From positions 295,597-359,596 of the forward strand of contig NZ_MKIO01000040.1 in assembly GCF_001938945.1 (NCBI RefSeq): a stretch of 64,000 nucleotides of DNA. The letters are read 5' to 3'. Under the pieces are notes generated by a model. It saw nothing but the letters and a program-made list of their open reading frames with translations, ran no database searches and was not told the origin of the DNA. The first letter of the stretch is position 1, and every line of letters begins with the position of its first letter. This document shows, piece after piece, positions 52,648 through 60,647 of this stretch. Source of the stretch: Xaviernesmea rhizosphaerae. GTDB taxonomy: Bacteria > Pseudomonadota > Alphaproteobacteria > Rhizobiales > Rhizobiaceae. The position numbers were made by a program, and so were the translations under genes.

Positions 52648-54600
52648 ATGAGCGACACCACCCCGACACGAAGCCCGGCCCCGATGGCAGCAGGCGCAGA
52701 CGAAAAGCCCGCAGCCTATCGCGTTCTGGCGCGCAAGTACCGCCCGAAGGACTTCTCCGACCTCATGGTCGGCCAGGAGCCGATGGTGCGCACGCTCACC
52801 AATGCCTTCGAGACCGGCCGCATCGCCCAGGCCTATATGCTGACCGGCGTGCGCGGCGTGGGCAAGACGACGACCGCGCGCATCCTGGCGCGCGCGCTGA
52901 ACTACAAGACCGCCGACATCGACCGGCCGACCATCGACCTCTCGGTGCCCGGCGAGCATTGCCAGGCGATCATGGAAGGCCGGCATGTCGATGTGATCGA
53001 GATGGACGCCGCCTCCCATACCGGCATCGACGACATCCGCGAGATCATCGAGCAGGTGCGCTACCGGCCAGTCTCGGCGCGCTACAAGGTCTATATCATC
53101 GACGAAGTGCACATGCTCTCCACCCAGGCCTTCAACGGCCTGCTCAAGACGCTGGAAGAGCCGCCGGAGCATGTGAAGTTCATCTTCGCGACAACGGAAA
53201 TCCGTAAGGTTCCGATTACGGTCCTGTCGCGCTGCCAGCGCTTCGACCTGCGCCGCATCGCCGCAAGTGACCTCGTCGGCCTGTTCACCACCATTCTGGA
53301 GAAGGAAGGCGTTTCGGCCGAGCCGGAAGCGCTGGCAATGATTGCGCGCGCGGCGGAAGGGTCGGCGCGCGACGGCCTGTCTCTTCTGGATCAGGCGATC
53401 GCCCATGGCGCCGGCATCGTGGAAGCCGCCGCCGTGCGCGCCATGCTGGGCCTGGCCGACCGTGCCCGCATCGTCGATCTCTTCGAGCATGTGGCCAGGG
53501 GCGACGTGGGCGCTGCGCTGGAGGAATTCGCCCGTCAATATGAGGCCGGCGCCAGCCCCTCCGTGGTGCTGACCGACCTTGCCGATTTCACCCATCTCGT
53601 CACCAAGCTGAAATTCGTGCCGGCCGCCGCGGAGGATCCCTCGCTGAGCGAGATCGAGCGCCGGCGCGGCGCGGAGTTTTCCGGCGGCATCGCCGTTTCC
53701 ACCCTGTCGCGGCTCTGGCAGATGCTGCTCAAGGGCATTGCCGAGACAGAGGCCTCCTCGCGGCCCGCCGGCGCGGCCGAGATGGTGCTGATCCGGCTGG
53801 CCCATGCCGCGCATCTGCCGGCGCCGGAAGAGGCGGCCCGCAGGCTGATGGAGCTTTCCGGCTCTGGCGGCGGCGCGCCTGTGCATCCCAATGGCGGGAC
53901 AAACGGCGCAGGCAGCGAGCGGGCGATGGCGCAGGCCGTCGGCAGCGATCTCGGGAACGGGGCGCACCAGCCCTCAGCGCCCAGGGCCTCCCTTGGTGGA
54001 GGCGCCACCATGCTGCGCGCGGTTCCCACTTCGCCCGAGGCGACCCCGCAGGCGCGCGGACAGGCCGAAGCACAGGCAGCAGCGCCCAAGCCGGCGGCGC
54101 GTGGCGAGGCGGCGGGCAATGGCGTTTCCGTGCGCACCGTCGCCGACATCGCCGAGCTATGCGCCAAGAACCGCGACATCGTGCTCAAGACCAATGTGCG
54201 CAAATTCGTGCGCGCCGTGCGCATCGAGCCGGGCCGGATCGAGATGAACCTGCCAGAGGAAGCGCCGAAAACGCTGGTCGCCGAGCTGCAGCGACGGCTG
54301 GAGGAATGGACCGGCCGACGCTGGATGGTGATCCTGAGCCGCGAGCCGGGCGAAAAGACGCTGGCCGAGCAGGAGACGGACGCGCAGGAGCAATTGCTGA
54401 CCGATGCGCGCGCCGATCCCGATGTCGCCGCCATTCTCGCCCGCTTCCCCGGCGCCCGCATCGCCGATGTGCGCATCCGCACGCCGGAACCGGAGATCGA
54501 GGAGGACATGCCGGCAGCACCCGCCACGGCGGAATCGGCCGAAGGCGACATCCTGCCGGGCGACGACGTTCTGCCGGAGGATGATTTCGGCGATCTCTGA
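52648..54600 (+). CDS. dnaX: DNA polymerase III tau/gamma subunit
   Basis: This is a 650-residue clamp-loader ATPase. Walker A GVRGVGKTTTAR (67-78), Walker B IIDEVHML (about 150-157), the ATTEIRKVPITVLSRCQRF arginine-finger region and the C-terminal tau part (after a Pro/Ala/Gln-rich linker, about 420-500) are present. The four-Cys zinc module of E. coli DnaX is reduced to one Cys (Cys105), the usual state in Rhizobiales. No slippery A-run was noticed for making gamma. AGGGACG precedes the start at 52648. Confidence 0.95.
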   Translation: MSDTTPTRSPAPMAAGADEKPAAYRVLARKYRPKDFSDLMVGQEPMVRTLTNAFETGRIAQAYMLTGVRGVGKTTTARILARALNYKTADIDRPTIDLSVPGEHCQAIMEGRHVDVIEMDAASHTGIDDIREIIEQVRYRPVSARYKVYIIDEVHMLSTQAFNGLLKTLEEPPEHVKFIFATTEIRKVPITVLSRCQRFDLRRIAASDLVGLFTTILEKEGVSAEPEALAMIARAAEGSARDGLSLLDQAIAHGAGIVEAAAVRAMLGLADRARIVDLFEHVARGDVGAALEEFARQYEAGASPSVVLTDLADFTHLVTKLKFVPAAAEDPSLSEIERRRGAEFSGGIAVSTLSRLWQMLLKGIAETEASSRPAGAAEMVLIRLAHAAHLPAPEEAARRLMELSGSGGGAPVHPNGGTNGAGSERAMAQAVGSDLGNGAHQPSAPRASLGGGATMLRAVPTSPEATPQARGQAEAQAAAPKPAARGEAAGNGVSVRTVADIAELCAKNRDIVLKTNVRKFVRAVRIEPGRIEMNLPEEAPKTLVAELQRRLEEWTGRRWMVILSREPGEKTLAEQETDAQEQLLTDARADPDVAAILARFPGARIADVRIRTPEPEIEEDMPAAPATAESAEGDILPGDDVLPEDDFGDL

Positions 54601-54610
54601 CGGCAAGCTC

Positions 54611-54711
54611 AGAGCATCGGACCGAAAAGTGGGAACCGGTTTTCGGAAAAATCCGATGCAAAACAAAATCCTGGAGCATCGGACTGCGGATGATTTTCAG
54701 CCCCTAGGCTC
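54611..54711. repeat. RIME-type intergenic repeat, copy 5
   Basis: AGAGCATCGGACCGAAAAGT...CCGGTTTTCGGAAAAATCC, an A-rich linker, then GGAGCATCGGACTG...GATTTTCAGCCCCTAGGCTC. It lies between dnaX and ybaB and interrupts an otherwise tight block. Confidence 0.82.
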
Positions 54712-54802
54712 TGGGGTGCACATCAACAAGACAGGCTGCTCCGGGAAGCCGGCAGCCAGAAAAATCACGACAGCAAGCCACCACAGCAAGCAAGGAGCGG
54801 AT

Positions 54803-55126
54803 ATGCGCGACATCATGGGCATGATGGGCAAGGTCAAGGAAATGCAGGCCAAGATGGAGAAGATGCAGGAGGAAATCGCCGCGCTCGAAGTCGACGGCAC
54901 CTCCGGCGGCGGCCTCATCACCGTGCGCCTCGATGGCAAGGGCAATCTGAAGAGCCTGAAGATCGACCCCTCGCTGTTCAAGGAAGACGATGTCGAGATC
55001 CTCGAGGACCTGATCGTCGCCGCCCACAAGGATGCCAAGGACAAGGCCGAAGCCGTGACGGCGGAAAAGACCCGGGAACTGACCGCCGGCCTGCCGATCC
55101 CGCCCGGCATGAAGCTGCCCTTCTGA
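54803..55126 (+). CDS. ybaB: YbaB/EbfC family nucleoid-associated protein
   Basis: This is a 107-residue DNA-binding protein that forms a tweezer-like dimer. The coiled N-terminal helix (MMGKVKEMQAKMEKMQEEIA), the VDGTSGGGLITVRLDGKGN core and the C-terminal GLPIPPGMKLPF tail are standard. The start at 54803 has AAGGAG 6 bases before. It belongs to the dnaX-ybaB-recR group, but here a MOSC gene on the opposite strand lies before recR. Confidence 0.95.
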   Translation: MRDIMGMMGKVKEMQAKMEKMQEEIAALEVDGTSGGGLITVRLDGKGNLKSLKIDPSLFKEDDVEILEDLIVAAHKDAKDKAEAVTAEKTRELTAGLPIPPGMKLPF

Positions 55127-55129
55127 CGT

Positions 55130-55741
55130 TCAGCCCTGAAGGCTGGCGCGCAGCTTGGCATGGAGCGGGCTGGCGAGATAGCGGGCCCGGTCCTGCGCGT
55201 TCACCCGCTTCGGCTGGAGCGCCAGCAGTTCCGGCATGGTCACGGGCTCGCCCGCAAAGGGCAGGTAGCGCACCGCGTCGCCGGCCTTGAGCGTGCCGCT
55301 TTTCAGCACCCGGCAGTAAAAGCCGGGGCGGCTGACGGCCATGAAGCGCTTGGCAAACAGCCTGTCCTCCATGCGGATGGAGAGCGTGGCGCAGGGCGTG
55401 CGCGTCGAGGTGACCTCCATGAGGACATCATCCGTCTCGAAGCGGTCGCCGACCGAGACGTTGCGGCTGTCGAGACCGTCGACGACGAGATTCTCGCCGA
55501 GCGTTCCCGGCGTCAGCGGCCGCCCGAGCTCCTGCGACCAGCCGTCGAGATCGACGGAGCCGAGGCCGTAGACCGCCTGGTCCTGGCCGCCATGATGCTC
55601 GCCATTGCAGACGGCGTCGCCGACGAGCCCGTTCTCGTCCACCAGAATCCCGGCGCGGGTGGCATGCTTGAAAATGCCTGTCTTCATGCGCCGGCCCGGC
55701 AGACGCTCAGGCGCGCCGAGACAGATGGCGAGAATCTTCAT
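55130..55741 (-). CDS. MOSC domain protein (YiiM-like)
   Basis: This is a 203-residue protein starting at 55741 with a very good GGAGGAGG site. HHGGQDQAVYGLGSVDLDGW, LTPGTLGENLVVDGLDSR and STRTPCATLSIRM (with the conserved MOSC Cys) identify the sulfur-carrier domain related to the molybdenum-cofactor sulfurase C-terminus. YiiM relatives reduce N-hydroxylated bases using molybdenum cofactor. It is inserted, in opposite orientation, between ybaB and recR. Confidence 0.92.
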   Translation of the reverse strand: MKILAICLGAPERLPGRRMKTGIFKHATRAGILVDENGLVGDAVCNGEHHGGQDQAVYGLGSVDLDGWSQELGRPLTPGTLGENLVVDGLDSRNVSVGDRFETDDVLMEVTSTRTPCATLSIRMEDRLFAKRFMAVSRPGFYCRVLKSGTLKAGDAVRYLPFAGEPVTMPELLALQPKRVNAQDRARYLASPLHAKLRASLQG

Positions 55742-55751
55742 GAAACCTCCT

Positions 55752-55860
55752 CCAGAGCATGTTGCGCAAAAGTGCGCAGCGGTTTTGCGACGACAACATG
55801 CGAAAAAACAAAAGCCTAGAGAATCGGACTGCCGCTGATCTCCCATCCGAGTCGCTTTAA
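55752..55860. repeat. Dispersed repeat, RIME variant
   Basis: AGAGCATGTTGCGCAAAAGT, GCGCAGCGGTTTTGCGAC and AACATGCGAAAAAACAAAAG, then a diverged CTAGAGAATCGGACTG half. The first half differs from the other copies and looks like a second subtype found in rhizobia. Confidence 0.65.
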
Positions 55861-55987
55861 ACCCGCCCCTGACCGGGCGGTTCCGGCAATGCTGATGGTC
55901 GGAATGAATAGCGCGCGATGGGACGGAAGGTTCCTCTGCGCTGTCGCCGGGATATCCTCCGCCGCCCGATTGAGATAGAGATCCGCC

Positions 55988-56593
55988 ATGGCAAAACGAG
56001 TCACCGGACCCGAAATCGAAAAGCTGATCCAGCTGCTGGCGAAAGTGCCGGGGCTCGGCCCCCGCTCGGCGCGCCGCGCGGCGCTGCACCTCGTCAAGAA
56101 GAAGGACCAGCTGCTGGGTCCGCTTGCGGACGCCATGGGCGAGGCCCATCGCAAGGTGCGCATCTGCTCCTGCTGCGGCAATATCGATACGGTCGACCCC
56201 TGCAGCGTCTGTACCGACCCGCAGCGGGACCGCTCGGTCATCATCGTGGTCGAGGATGTCTCCGATCTATGGGCCTTGGAGCGCACGGGCGCGATGAACA
56301 CGGCCTATCACGTGCTCGGCGGCGTGCTCTCCCCGCTCGACGGCATCGGCCCCGACGACCTCAACATTGCAAGCCTTGTCGACCGCGTGGCGGAGGGCAC
56401 GGTGCGCGAGCTGATCATCGCCGTCAATGCGACGGTCGAGGGCCAGACCACAGCCCACTATATTACCGACCGGCTGGACGGCCTGGAGGTGAAGATCACC
56501 CGGCTCGCCCATGGCGTTCCCGTTGGCGGCGAGCTCGACTACCTCGATGAAGGCACGCTGACGGCGGCACTGAAGGCAAGGACGGCATTTTGA
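55988..56593 (+). CDS. recR: Recombination mediator protein RecR
   Basis: This is a 201-residue repair protein that works with RecF and RecO to load RecA. The N-terminal helix-hairpin-helix LLAKVPGLGPRSARRAALH, the C4 zinc finger (CSCCGN...CSVC) and a Toprim domain beginning with SVIIVVEDVSDLWALE are in the standard order, and the length is standard. Confidence 0.96.
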   Translation: MAKRVTGPEIEKLIQLLAKVPGLGPRSARRAALHLVKKKDQLLGPLADAMGEAHRKVRICSCCGNIDTVDPCSVCTDPQRDRSVIIVVEDVSDLWALERTGAMNTAYHVLGGVLSPLDGIGPDDLNIASLVDRVAEGTVRELIIAVNATVEGQTTAHYITDRLDGLEVKITRLAHGVPVGGELDYLDEGTLTAALKARTAF

Positions 56594-56685
56594 TCTCGAC
56601 CCTGTTTCGCATCCCCGCTTCCACCTTCGCCCGCCCGGCTTCGACAAGGCCAAACCTTCAAGCTGACGCGCGGGGTGCCCACTTG

Positions 56686-56791
56686 CCGTCATCCTCGGGC
56701 CTGTCCCGAGGATCTGCCGCCATCGATTGCGTGAAGGAAGTGCCCGCCTGTCAGCCTCGGCAAATGCTCGGCACAAGGGCGAGCATGACGG
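56686..56791. repeat. Second class of dispersed palindromic element
   Basis: CCGTCATCCTCGG at 56686-56698 and GCGAGCATGACGG at 56779-56791 are inverted ends of a 106-base element; the left half also has the hairpin CCTCGGGCCTGTCCCGAGG. It is unrelated to the RIME-type copies and is the only copy in the window. Similar CGTCAT...GACGG elements are common in rhizobial intergenic DNA. Confidence 0.6.
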
Positions 56792-56823
56792 CAGCGAAAT
56801 GCGGACAGGCTTTTCGACGGATC

Positions 56824-58047
56824 ATGATGCGGCTGGTCCTCATCCTCCTCGCCCTTCTGCCCCTGCCGGCCTTCGCCGCCTCCAAGGCCGAGGTCGAGGC
56901 GCAGTTCCGGCAATGGCTGGCAAGCGATTTCTGGCCGCAGGCGAAAGCCGGCGGCATTTCGCGGGCCCATTTCGATGCGGCCTTTGCCGAGGTGAAGCTC
57001 AACTGGAACCTGCCGGATCTGGTGCTTCCCGGCCAGCCGCCGAAGGAGGAAAAGCAGGATCAGGCGGAATTCGCCTCGCCGGGCGCCTATTTCTCGGAAA
57101 AGCGGCTTGCCGATCTCGCCGCCACCGGCCGCACGCTTGCTTCCGTCCATGCGGCAACACTGAAGCGGATCGAGAAAACCTACGGCGTGCCCGGCCCGAT
57201 CGTGCTCGCCATATGGGGCCGCGAAACCGGCTATGGCCGGGCGAAGATCCCCCATCCGATCATCGAGGTGCTGGCGACCAAGGCCTTCCTCTCCCGCCGG
57301 CCGGAGCTGTTCCGCAAGGAGCTGGTGGCCGCGCTGCACATTCTCGACAGCGGCGATATCAAGGAGGCCGACATGCGCGGCTCCTGGGCCGGCGCCATGG
57401 GACAGCCGCAATTCCTGCCGACGAGCTTCCTGCAATATGCCGTGGACTTCGATGGCGACGGCAGGCGCGACATCTGGAACTCCGTGCCGGACGTGCTGGC
57501 CTCCATCGCCAACTATCTTTCAAAAAAGGGCTGGCAGCGCGGGCGTGACTGGGGCACGGAGGTGCGCCTGCCGCCGACCGTTTCCTGCGCGCTGGAAGGG
57601 CCCGACCGGGCGCGGCTGACCGGTCAATGGGCGGCAGACGGCATCGCGCGCATCTCCGGCAAGCCCTTTGCCGCGAGCGAGGCGAAGCGCGAAGCGATGA
57701 TCCTCGTGCCCGCCGGCCGCTCTGGCCCGGCCTTCCTCGTCACGCCGAATTTCTACGTGCTCAAGGAATACAACAATTCCGATCTCTACGCGCTGTTCAT
57801 CGGCAATCTGGCCGACCGCATCGGCGCCGGCGGCAGCGCCTTTCGCGCGCCCTTCGGCGATGTCGGCCATATGCTGCGCTCGGATGTGCTGACCATCCAG
57901 AAGCGGCTGGAGGCCAAGGGCTACGACATCGGCAAGGCCGATGGCCTGGCCGGCTTCAAGACCCGCCGCTCGATCGGCGAATGGCAGGAAAAGGCCGGCC
58001 TGAAGCCGACCTGCTTCCCCGATCCGGCGTTAAAGGGGCGGATCTGA
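56824..58047 (+). CDS. Lytic murein transglycosylase (MltB-like) with peptidoglycan-binding domain
   Basis: This is a 407-residue periplasmic protein. The signal peptide (RLVLILLALLPLPAFA) ends near residue 19, without a lipobox. The GH103 domain has IWGRETGYGR with catalytic Glu134, and GSWAGAMGQPQFLPTSF, VDFDGDGRRDIWNS follow. A C-terminal peptidoglycan-binding domain contains LTIQKRLEAKGYDIGKADGL. It cleaves the MurNAc-GlcNAc bond to give anhydro ends. Tandem ATGs at 56824/56827 are used. Confidence 0.93.
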   Translation: MMRLVLILLALLPLPAFAASKAEVEAQFRQWLASDFWPQAKAGGISRAHFDAAFAEVKLNWNLPDLVLPGQPPKEEKQDQAEFASPGAYFSEKRLADLAATGRTLASVHAATLKRIEKTYGVPGPIVLAIWGRETGYGRAKIPHPIIEVLATKAFLSRRPELFRKELVAALHILDSGDIKEADMRGSWAGAMGQPQFLPTSFLQYAVDFDGDGRRDIWNSVPDVLASIANYLSKKGWQRGRDWGTEVRLPPTVSCALEGPDRARLTGQWAADGIARISGKPFAASEAKREAMILVPAGRSGPAFLVTPNFYVLKEYNNSDLYALFIGNLADRIGAGGSAFRAPFGDVGHMLRSDVLTIQKRLEAKGYDIGKADGLAGFKTRRSIGEWQEKAGLKPTCFPDPALKGRI

Positions 58048-58068
58048 CACGTCGGATCCGTAAGCCTG

Positions 58069-59700
58069 TCAATGCGGAATGTCCATCTGCCGGCGGAACT
58101 GCTCGTAGGGATGCGGCAGGATGGTCTGGCGCTCGATCATGCGGTGCACCCGCGGTGAGCCCTCGCCGCGATGCAGCGCGTGCAGGCGTTCGTAATTGCT
58201 CTTGTCGTCCTGGGTCCGGCGCTGGTTGTGGCGCACATAGTCCGTCCAGGTCGGCACGTGATAGGTTTCCGTCCATACCCGCGGATTTTCGAGATCCCGC
58301 ATCAGCGACCATTGCCCGGCCCCGTCGCGGATTCGGATGCGTCGCCGCTCGCCCATGATGGTGAGGAAGGCCGGCACATCGGCCTCGTCGATCTCGTAAT
58401 CGATCAGCACGACGATCGGGCCGGAGCGCGGCGTCAGATCCAGCTTCAGCATGGGCTCGGTGAAGCTGCCCAGCGGATCGAGATTGAGCGCCTCGAATTC
58501 CGGCAGGGCGAAGCGCAGGCCGATGACGCCTCCGACCAGCATCAGCGCGGCCGAGGCATAGAGCGCCATGTCAGCCCCATATTGCTCGGCCGCCACGCCC
58601 CAGAACCAGCTGCCGGCCGCGATCCCGCCGAAAGTGGTGGTCTGGTAGAGCGAAAGCGCGCGGGCCACCACCCAGCGTGGGGTCGACAATTGCACAGTGG
58701 TGTTGAACAGCGACAAAGCGAGAACCCAGCCGGCCCCGGCGCCGAGCAGCGCCAGGCAGGTCAGCGCCCTGTTGCCGCTCCAGCCTGTCATCGCTGCGCT
58801 GAGGGCAAAGCCGAGAAAGGCGAGGCGCACAATGTTTTCGCCTGTCAGCCGCTCGCGCAGCCGCGCGCTGATCAGCGCGCCGCCAATGGCGCCGACGCCG
58901 AAGGCGCCGAGCAGCAGGCCATAGGTGAGCGGCCCGCCGGCCACGAGATCGCGCGCGACTAGCGGCAGAAGCGCCAGAATCGCGCTCGCCGCCAGGCCGA
59001 AAACGAAGCCGCGCAGCAGAACTTTAAGAATGTTGGGCGACATCGCCACATAGCGCAGCCCCGCGCCGATCGCGCGGCCGAGCGATTCGCGCGGCAAGAC
59101 GCTGTCGATCGGCGCGCGCTTCCAGCGATACAGCGCAAAGAGCAGCGCGAAATAGGAGAGGCTGTTGACCGCGAAGGCCGCCGCCGCCCCGGCCGCCGCA
59201 ACGATGGCGCCGCCGATCGCCGGGCCGATGCTGCGCGTCATGTTGAAGCCCATCGAGTTCAGCGCCACCGCATTGGGCAGATCCTGGCGCGGCACCATGT
59301 CGCCGACGGAGGCCTGCCAGGCGGGATTGTTGAGCGCCGTGCCGCAGCCGATCAGAAAGGTGAAGGTCAGCAGCAGCCAGGGCGTGACGAGGCCGAAATA
59401 GGTGCAGAGCGTCAACAGCACCGAGACGACGAACATGAAGACCTGCGCCACCATCATCAGCCGGCGCCGGTCGAAACTGTCGGCCAGCGCGCCTGAAACC
59501 AGCGAAAACAGCATGATGGGCGCCGAGGTCGAGGCCTGCACCAGCGCCACCATGTCGGAGGAACTGGAGATCGAGGTCATCATCCAGGCCGCGCCCACCG
59601 CCTGCACCAGCCCGCCGAAGTTGGAGACGATGCTGGCGAACCAGATCAGGCGAAACGTGTCATGCTTGAGGGGCGCGAGCGGGGATGACGAATGCGGCAC
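58069..59700 (-). CDS. MFS exporter (EntS-like) with extra C-terminal domain
   Basis: This is a 543-residue protein. The first 410 residues are a 12-helix major facilitator of the MFS_3/EntS type (LKHDTFRLIWFASIVSNFGG, GALADSFDRRRLMMVAQVF as the loop 2-3 motif, AVALNSMGFNMTRSIGPAIGG). About 130 soluble residues follow (from LDLTPRSGPIVVLIDYEIDE), resembling an antibiotic-biosynthesis-monooxygenase-like fold. The substrate is unknown. I chose the GTG at 59700 (AAAGGCG upstream); an ATG at 59748 is possible but has no ribosome site. Confidence 0.85.
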   Translation of the reverse strand: MPHSSSPLAPLKHDTFRLIWFASIVSNFGGLVQAVGAAWMMTSISSSSDMVALVQASTSAPIMLFSLVSGALADSFDRRRLMMVAQVFMFVVSVLLTLCTYFGLVTPWLLLTFTFLIGCGTALNNPAWQASVGDMVPRQDLPNAVALNSMGFNMTRSIGPAIGGAIVAAAGAAAAFAVNSLSYFALLFALYRWKRAPIDSVLPRESLGRAIGAGLRYVAMSPNILKVLLRGFVFGLAASAILALLPLVARDLVAGGPLTYGLLLGAFGVGAIGGALISARLRERLTGENIVRLAFLGFALSAAMTGWSGNRALTCLALLGAGAGWVLALSLFNTTVQLSTPRWVVARALSLYQTTTFGGIAAGSWFWGVAAEQYGADMALYASAALMLVGGVIGLRFALPEFEALNLDPLGSFTEPMLKLDLTPRSGPIVVLIDYEIDEADVPAFLTIMGERRRIRIRDGAGQWSLMRDLENPRVWTETYHVPTWTDYVRHNQRRTQDDKSNYERLHALHRGEGSPRVHRMIERQTILPHPYEQFRRQMDIPH

Positions 59701-59883
59701 GGGCAAGGCGCCTTTCTGATGCGGCAGGCTATGGGTAAGGAGAAACATCTAGCCCGCACGCCGATTGCGGCAAGCTTTGGGCGTATAGCTCTAAAACGTG
59801 CCGTTCCTGCCACAATCGGCATCCGGCTTGCAATTTCGGCGCTGCGGGCGTATAGGAGGCACAAATTCTTGATCGGTAGATGG

Positions 59884-59914
59884 AGAGTGGGCCCGCAAGG
59901 ACCCGCTCTTTTTT
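59884..59914 (+). promoter_or_regulatory. Terminator-like leader before rimP
   Basis: AGAGTGGG (59884-59891) and CCCGCTCT (59902-59909), one G-T wobble, followed by TTTTTT, form a terminator-like hairpin 30 bases before the rimP start. It fits the premature-terminator rimP leader described for alphaproteobacteria and may control the whole rimP-nusA-infB operon. Confidence 0.65.
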
Positions 59915-59943
59915 ATTACCGGCAAAGCGGGAGGCTGAAAGCT

Positions 59944-60576
59944 TTGTCCGACATGACCCAGAGCGGCGCCGCTGAAAGCGCGTCCGAACCCAGGCTGATC
60001 ACCGAAACCGGCATCGAGCGCCGCGTGGCCGACATCATCGAGCCCGTGCTCGTACCCATGGGCTATCGCCTCGTGCGGGTGCGGCTGCTCGCGCTGAACG
60101 GCACGACGCTGCAGATCATGGCCGAGCGCGAGGACGGCTCGATGACCGTGGAGGACTGCGAGGCGGTCTCCATGGCGATTTCGCCCGTTCTGGATGTGGA
60201 TGATCCGATCGACAAGGCGTATCATCTGGAAGTCTCCTCGCCCGGCATGGACCGGCCGATGGTGCGCAAGTCCGATTTCGTCCGCTGGACCGGCCATCTG
60301 CTGAAATGCGAGACCTCGGTTCTGGTCGGCGGGCGTAAGCGCTTCCGCGGCACCATCGTCTCCACCGACGAGGACGGCTTCACGCTCGACCGCGACCAGC
60401 CCGCCCCCGGCGAGGATGCCCGGATCGTCATTCCCTATACGGCGCTGGCCGAGGGCAAACTGATCCTGACGGACGACCTGATCCGCGACGCGCTGGCCGC
60501 CGACAAGAAAGCCAAGGCCGCCCGCGAGGCCGCCAACGAGAATTTCGAGGACGAGGACGAAGACGCGCTCGACTGA
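59944..60576 (+). CDS. rimP: Ribosome maturation factor RimP
   Basis: This is a 210-residue factor for 30S subunit assembly. RLITETGIERRVADIIEPVL opens the N-terminal domain, AYHLEVSSPGMDRPM is the most conserved segment, and the C-terminal SH3-like domain is followed by an acidic tail. I chose the TTG at 59944 because GGGAGG lies 9 bases before it, and rhizobial RimP begins SDMT; the ATG at 59953 is the alternative. It is the first gene of the rimP-nusA-ylxR-infB operon. Confidence 0.92.
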   Translation: MSDMTQSGAAESASEPRLITETGIERRVADIIEPVLVPMGYRLVRVRLLALNGTTLQIMAEREDGSMTVEDCEAVSMAISPVLDVDDPIDKAYHLEVSSPGMDRPMVRKSDFVRWTGHLLKCETSVLVGGRKRFRGTIVSTDEDGFTLDRDQPAPGEDARIVIPYTALAEGKLILTDDLIRDALAADKKAKAAREAANENFEDEDEDALD

Positions 60577-60647
60577 GATCGGCGCCGCCCTTCGCTCAAG
60601 GAAAAGACATCGCTTCCAAAGAGAAGCGCCGCTTGGAGACCCAAACA

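Noticed and set aside
52462..53967. 501-residue open frame antisense to dnaX and SRP RNA
   Set aside because: It overlaps a clear SRP RNA and the dnaX ATPase core on the other strand and has no recognisable motif.
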